In this document: positions 60,682-64,000 of the stretch, one piece after another | How positions within the stretch are numbered: the stretch's first letter is position 1 | How the letters are laid out: each line of letters begins with the position of its first letter | NCBI RefSeq assembly: GCF_900094585.1 | Contig: NZ_FMAG01000007.1 | Location: forward strand, 124,001 to 188,000 | DNA length: 64,000 bases | Direction of reading: 5' to 3' | Origin: Martinezella multihospitum | Lineage (GTDB): Bacteria; Pseudomonadota; Alphaproteobacteria; Rhizobiales; Rhizobiaceae | Made by a program: the position numbers and the translations under genes | Notes under the pieces: model-generated | Database searches by the model: none | What the model was told of the DNA's origin: nothing | What the model saw: the letters and a program-made list of their open reading frames with translations, nothing else

Positions 60682-60709
60682 AAAGGCGGCGCTTCAAACG
60701 CCGCCTTTT
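60682..60709 (-). terminator. Terminator of the polar amino acid transporter operon
   Basis: AAAGGCGGCG (60682-60691) pairs perfectly with CGCCGCCTTT (60699-60708). It begins eight bases after the end of the last permease gene on the minus strand. The T-run there is only three bases. Confidence 0.6.
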
Positions 60710-60715
60710 ATCAGA

Positions 60716-61546
60716 TCAGCGCTTGAGATGTCGGGTCAGCCGGCCTTCCATCCGCGCCCAGCCGTTGCGCATGAGTTCGACGATCACCAGATAGAAAATC
60801 GCTGCCCAGAGATAGATCTGGTAATCATAGGTGCGTGAGAACGCATAGCGGGTCTCGCCCATCAGGTCGTAGACCGTGATGATGGAGACAGTGGCCGAGC
60901 TCTTGATCAGCAGGATGATCTCATTGCCGTAGGGACGCAGTGCGACGATGAGCGCCTGTGGAATGATGATCTTGCGCAAGGCGATCCATGTATGGATACC
61001 GAGCGCGCTTGCTGCTTCCGTCTGGCCCTTCGGCACGCTCTGAATGGCGCCGCGGACGATTTCCGTCTGATAGGCTGCCGTGTTCAGCGTCATGGCGAAG
61101 ACGCCGCAATAGAAGGGGTCCTTGAAGAACCACCAGAGGCCGATATCCTCGAAGAACCAGCGAAAACTCGGGAAGCCGTAATAGACCATGAAAATCTGAG
61201 CCAGCAGCGGCGTGCCGCGGAACAGATAGACATAGCAATAGGTCAAGGTGCTCAGAACCTTGTTGCTCGACATGCGGGCGAAGGCCAGCGGTATCGACAG
61301 GATCGCGCCTAGGATGAAGGATGTGGCGACCAGCTTTACCGTGATCCAGAGGCCATGCAGAAGCCGAGGCCCATAGGTCTGGAGCTTGTCGACATCCCAG
61401 CCGGTGACGATCATGGCTATCAGGGCGATGCCGAGAATGGCCCACAGGGTCAGGAAGAAATAGCCCGCCATGGCGGATTTGGACACTTTCCTGGCCGTTT
61501 TTGGCGGCGCAGGCTGCGCCGCTATCAGAACTTCGGCATGGCTCAT
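60716..61546 (-). CDS. Polar amino acid ABC transporter permease (ArtM/HisM-like)
   Basis: A 276-residue permease of the HisMQ family, with an N-terminal 25-residue cytosolic part, five or six helices, and the family EAA loop ALGIHTWIALRKIIIPQAL followed by LRPYGNEIILLIKSSA. GGAGG seven bases before the ATG at 61546 fixes the start, which lies in an ATGA overlap with the partner permease. Arginine, lysine, ornithine or histidine are likely substrates, judged from the family only. Confidence 0.92.
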   Translation of the reverse strand: MSHAEVLIAAQPAPPKTARKVSKSAMAGYFFLTLWAILGIALIAMIVTGWDVDKLQTYGPRLLHGLWITVKLVATSFILGAILSIPLAFARMSSNKVLSTLTYCYVYLFRGTPLLAQIFMVYYGFPSFRWFFEDIGLWWFFKDPFYCGVFAMTLNTAAYQTEIVRGAIQSVPKGQTEAASALGIHTWIALRKIIIPQALIVALRPYGNEIILLIKSSATVSIITVYDLMGETRYAFSRTYDYQIYLWAAIFYLVIVELMRNGWARMEGRLTRHLKR

Positions 61547-62346
61547 CGACGAACCTCCGCGCGTTTGGCCCATCGATCGAGATAGAAGAGGCCGATCGAA
61601 GAGATCACGGCCAGAGTCAGATAGAAGAGGCAAGCGATAGAATAGAAGGTGAAGGGCGCCTTTGTGGAGCGAACGGCAATGCCCGTCTGCCGGATGATAT
61701 CGGCAAGACCGATGATCGACACATAGGATGTATCCTTCAACAGATTCATCCAGAGATTTCCGAGATTCGGCAGGGAAATGCGAACGAGCTGCGGTATGAT
61801 GATCAGCCGCATGGTGCGCACGCGGTGGAAGCCGAGAGCATCGCCCGCCTCATACTGGCCCTTCGGTATCGCCTTGAAGGCCGATAGCAGCACTTCCGAG
61901 CAGTAGGCCGAGAACACGATCGCCAGCGCGATCATGCCGGCCGCGAAGGCGTTGATCTCGATCGGACCGTCATAGCCGAATTTGGCAAGTACCGACTGCA
62001 GCAGGATCTGCATTCCGTAGTAAATGATGAAGAGCGTCAGCAGCTCCGGCAGGCCACGGAAAATCGTCGTAAACACGCCGGCAGCAAGCCGCAGCGACTT
62101 TTCTTCCGATTGCTGCGCGAGTGCGACGAAGAAGCCGATGACCAGCCCGAGCGGCAGCGTCGCGACAGAGACGGCTATCGTAACCTTCAGGCCGCCGGCC
62201 AGTTCATCTCCCCAGCCGGTATCGCCGCAGGCCAGCATCGTGTTCTGGAAGAACACACTGAACAAACCGGCCGGACCACACAATGGGTCAAAAATCGTAG
62301 TCAACCAGGTCCAAAACGAACCGAGGGCGGAAAACAATCCGCTCAT
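61543..62346 (-). CDS. Polar amino acid ABC transporter permease (ArtQ/HisQ-like)
   Basis: The 267-residue partner permease has LPLGLVIGFFVALAQQSEEK, the EAA loop ALGFHRVRTMRLIIIPQL and LPNLGNLWMNLLKDTSYVS. AGGGG lies upstream of the ATG. It overlaps the next permease gene by four bases and is preceded by the receptor gene, with a terminator-like hairpin between. No ATP-binding subunit gene is in the window; it must be encoded elsewhere or shared. Confidence 0.92.
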   Translation of the reverse strand: MSGLFSALGSFWTWLTTIFDPLCGPAGLFSVFFQNTMLACGDTGWGDELAGGLKVTIAVSVATLPLGLVIGFFVALAQQSEEKSLRLAAGVFTTIFRGLPELLTLFIIYYGMQILLQSVLAKFGYDGPIEINAFAAGMIALAIVFSAYCSEVLLSAFKAIPKGQYEAGDALGFHRVRTMRLIIIPQLVRISLPNLGNLWMNLLKDTSYVSIIGLADIIRQTGIAVRSTKAPFTFYSIACLFYLTLAVISSIGLFYLDRWAKRAEVRR

Positions 62347-62401
62347 GCTGTATTTCCCCTAGCGGCTTTTGCCGCGTTTCTGCTTATATTCTTCTCGTTG
62401 T

Positions 62402-62436
62402 CAAACAAAAACGGCGGAAGAGCAAGCTTCCGCCGT
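62402..62436 (-). terminator. Partial terminator between receptor and permease genes
   Basis: On the minus strand, ACGGCGGAAG (62427-62436) pairs with CTTCCGCCGT (62411-62420), then TTTTGTTTG. It would reduce transcription into the permease genes, giving more receptor than permease. Confidence 0.75.
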
Positions 62437-62464
62437 CATCTTTTCCCAGGGAATCGACGGGCGA

Positions 62465-63247
62465 TCAGTCGCCGTAGACGTCGAAATCGAAGTACTTGTC
62501 CTGAATCTTCTTGTAGGTGCCGTCGGCGCGGATCGCAGTGATCGCGGCGTTCAGCTTGTCCTTGAGGGCTGTATCGCCCTTGCGGATAGCGATACCGGCG
62601 CCGGCGCCGTTGACGACCGGGTCGATCTTCAGCGTGCCGAGCATCTTGCAGCAGCTGCCGGCATCCGACTTCACCCATTCCGACAGCACGACGACGTCGT
62701 CGATGGCGGCATCGATACGGCCGTTGCCGAGGTCGAGCTTGTATTCGTCGGCCGACGGATAGAGCTTCAGCTCGGCGTCCTTCAGGTGGACGGTCGCGTA
62801 GTTGGCGTGCGTCGTGGAGGACTGTGCACCGATGGACTTGCCCTTCAGGGCTTCATCGGTCGCTTCCTTGATGGTCGAATCCTTCGGAACGGCGATCGCC
62901 GGCGGCGTGTTGTAGATCTTGTTGGTGAAGTCGACGATCTTCTCGCGTTCCGGCGTGATCGACATGGACGAGATGATGGCGTCGAACTTCTTGGCCTGCA
63001 GGGCCGGAATGATGCCGTCGAAATCCTGATTCACGAAGCTGCACTTGACCTTCATCTGATCGCAAAGCGCATTGGCTATATCAATGTCGAAGCCGACGAA
63101 CTTGCCGCCTGCTTCCAGCGATTCGAAGGGCGGGTAGGTCGCGTCGGTGCCGAAGACGATCGTGTCGCCGTCGGCAAGCGCCGCGCCGGCGACGAGCGAC
63201 ATCGCGGCAAAGGATGCGGCGGCAAAAAGACGAGTGGAGATGCGCAT
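62465..63247 (-). CDS. Polar amino acid ABC transporter substrate-binding protein
   Basis: A periplasmic receptor of 260 residues. The signal peptide ends ALA at about 25. The mature part follows the HisJ/ArtJ pattern: TIVFGTDATYPPFESLEAGG, GFDIDIANALCDQM, QDFDGIIPALQAKKFDAI and SSMSITPEREKIVDFT. The two Cys in ALCDQMKVKC could form the disulfide known in this group; a further SCC lies later. GAGAGGG precedes the ATG at 63247. It starts the receptor-permease-permease operon. Confidence 0.94.
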   Translation of the reverse strand: MRISTRLFAAASFAAMSLVAGAALADGDTIVFGTDATYPPFESLEAGGKFVGFDIDIANALCDQMKVKCSFVNQDFDGIIPALQAKKFDAIISSMSITPEREKIVDFTNKIYNTPPAIAVPKDSTIKEATDEALKGKSIGAQSSTTHANYATVHLKDAELKLYPSADEYKLDLGNGRIDAAIDDVVVLSEWVKSDAGSCCKMLGTLKIDPVVNGAGAGIAIRKGDTALKDKLNAAITAIRADGTYKKIQDKYFDFDVYGD

Positions 63248-63617
63248 ATTGACCCTCTCTGTTGGTGGCCGGCAGCCCATTATTGTTTTTGGCAGACGGC
63301 TCGAGTGGAGCGGGCCGGTGGCCCGCCTTGCGGCGATATTCGTACTTTTTTTCTGGAAAATGCAACTGGAATTACGAAGGCAACCCGCCTTTGCGCAATG
63401 CCGCCGCAATGCAGGCCCGCCACAGGGAAACCTGAACGAAAACCATCCACTGCGTTCAGCCAGGGTTAATTGCGGCAACCTAATAGTGCGGGAACATATA
63501 GCGGCCTGCCGCGATTCAGCCTCATGAGAACCGAAAATTGGCCGGGATCTTGGGGCAATCGCCTTGCCCGCTGAGATTCGCAATTCGGCGGACAAAGATC
63601 ATAAGAGGAGACCCCAT
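63248..63617. other. Divergent gap, no gene seen
   Basis: These 370 bases separate two divergently transcribed genes and must hold both promoters. I see a small GC hairpin at 63310-63326 (GCGGGCC-GGT-GGCCCGC), which lies in the leader of the amino acid receptor gene, and an AT-rich TTTTTTTCTGG stretch at 63345-63355. No credible coding frame, known repeat or riboswitch was recognised. Confidence 0.5.
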
Positions 63618-64000
63618 ATGGGAAAGCGATCCAGACTATTTGCCAGCGCCGCGTTTCCGCTGCTTTCGCTATCGCTCGCCTTCGAGCCGGCAGCAGCGGC
63701 GGCGCTTCGCGAACAGCCCATCGCACCGCTGAACAACGGCATCGGCGATGCGGCCGCGATGGCTCCCAACGCCAGTTTCGAGGTGGCGCAGCAGGAAGCG
63801 CCGGCAGCTCAGCCCGATGAAGAGCAGCTCAAGCACAAGAAGCCTGCCGAAGGCGGAGAGGGCCAGAAGCATCAGGGTGGCGGTGAGCAGCAGCACCAGA
63901 TGAAGCAGGCCGAGCCGGAAGGCGAGCCGCAGCAAAAGGCGCCGAAGCAGCAACAGCCGGAAGCCCAGCCGCCGAAGGCCGAGCGTCAGCAACCTGCAGA
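63618..64000 (+). CDS. Exported Gln/Pro-rich protein, cut by the window edge
   Basis: A frame opens at the ATG at 63618 (AGAGGAG seven bases upstream) and runs off the right end with no stop, giving at least 127 residues. It begins with a signal peptide (GKRSRLFASAAFPLLSLSLA, cut near AAA at 25-29). A low-complexity region rich in Gln, Pro, Glu and Lys follows, with many QQ and KPAE-like stretches. I think the pattern resembles the N-terminus of rhizobial OmpA-family envelope proteins, but the domain that would prove this is outside the window. The composition suggests a flexible periplasmic spacer. Confidence 0.7.
   Translation, partial: MGKRSRLFASAAFPLLSLSLAFEPAAAAALREQPIAPLNNGIGDAAAMAPNASFEVAQQEAPAAQPDEEQLKHKKPAEGGEGQKHQGGGEQQHQMKQAEPEGEPQQKAPKQQQPEAQPPKAERQQPA

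Overview
The window looks like chromosomal DNA of a Rhizobiaceae alphaproteobacterium (Rhizobium/Agrobacterium type). The main evidence is a complete acpXL-lpxXL cluster for the very-long-chain fatty acid of rhizobial lipid A, aerobic-pathway cobalamin genes (cobO, cobE, cobA, cobB, cobC, cobD, cobV, cobU), dense ATGA-overlap operons, and CTAG-bounded palindromic intergenic repeats of a kind familiar from rhizobial genomes. No rRNA, tRNA, transposase, phage or CRISPR feature was recognised. It reads as ordinary core chromosome.

Layout. 1-9.7 kb: end of a cupin-like gene and cobO, an XRE regulator with an NTF2-like partner, a TSUP permease, cobE, a nucleoside hydrolase, then the overlapping run cobA-cobB-cobC followed by cobD, and a secreted L,D-transpeptidase. 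9.8-15.3 kb: acpXL, fabZXL, fabF2XL, fabF1XL, an alcohol dehydrogenase and lpxXL, which together build and attach the lipid A very-long-chain acyl group. 15.5-16.3 kb: a PAS protein. 16.5-20.9 kb: a zinc regulon, with a CobW-type GTPase, znuA and znuCB-zur, and three sites of the same 6-3-6 inverted-repeat form that I read as Zur boxes. 21-30.6 kb: gamma carbonic anhydrase, FAH-family hydrolase, dusA, cold shock protein, adenylate cyclase, SRPBCC protein, uvrB and an MFS transporter.

30.6-38 kb is the least characterised part: a six-cysteine secreted protein, an RDD membrane protein, two exported Sel1-repeat proteins in tandem, a membrane protein, a thioesterase, an extensin-like lipoprotein, an 84-residue membrane protein and a possible minus-strand small RNA. 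38.3-48.1 kb: an ABC-2 exporter, a divergent HxlR/oxidoreductase pair, folC with a GNAT gene, an EamA transporter, a DUF1289/retropepsin pair, divergent cobV and cobU, and dgkA. 48.2-64 kb: a PleC/PdhS-like kinase, a nuclease and uracil-DNA glycosylase pair, an Lrp regulator, a hydroxyisobutyrate-type dehydrogenase, an ssuADCB sulfonate cluster, a GST-ArsR-SRPBCC operon, a methyltransferase, usg, a polar amino acid ABC transporter and a Q/P-rich exported protein cut by the window edge.

Most interesting observations: FabF2XL has lost the catalytic Cys (Glu in its place) and one His, next to an intact FabF1XL, which suggests a chain-length-factor-like KS pair; the same 14-base motif lies upstream of both ssuA and ssuD; mobile palindromic repeats supply the 3' end of cobC and the stop codon of dgkA; and a strong orphan terminator points to an unannotated minus-strand RNA near 38 kb. 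I did not find a clearly new multi-gene system. All functional names come from reading motifs and family resemblance, with no database search.
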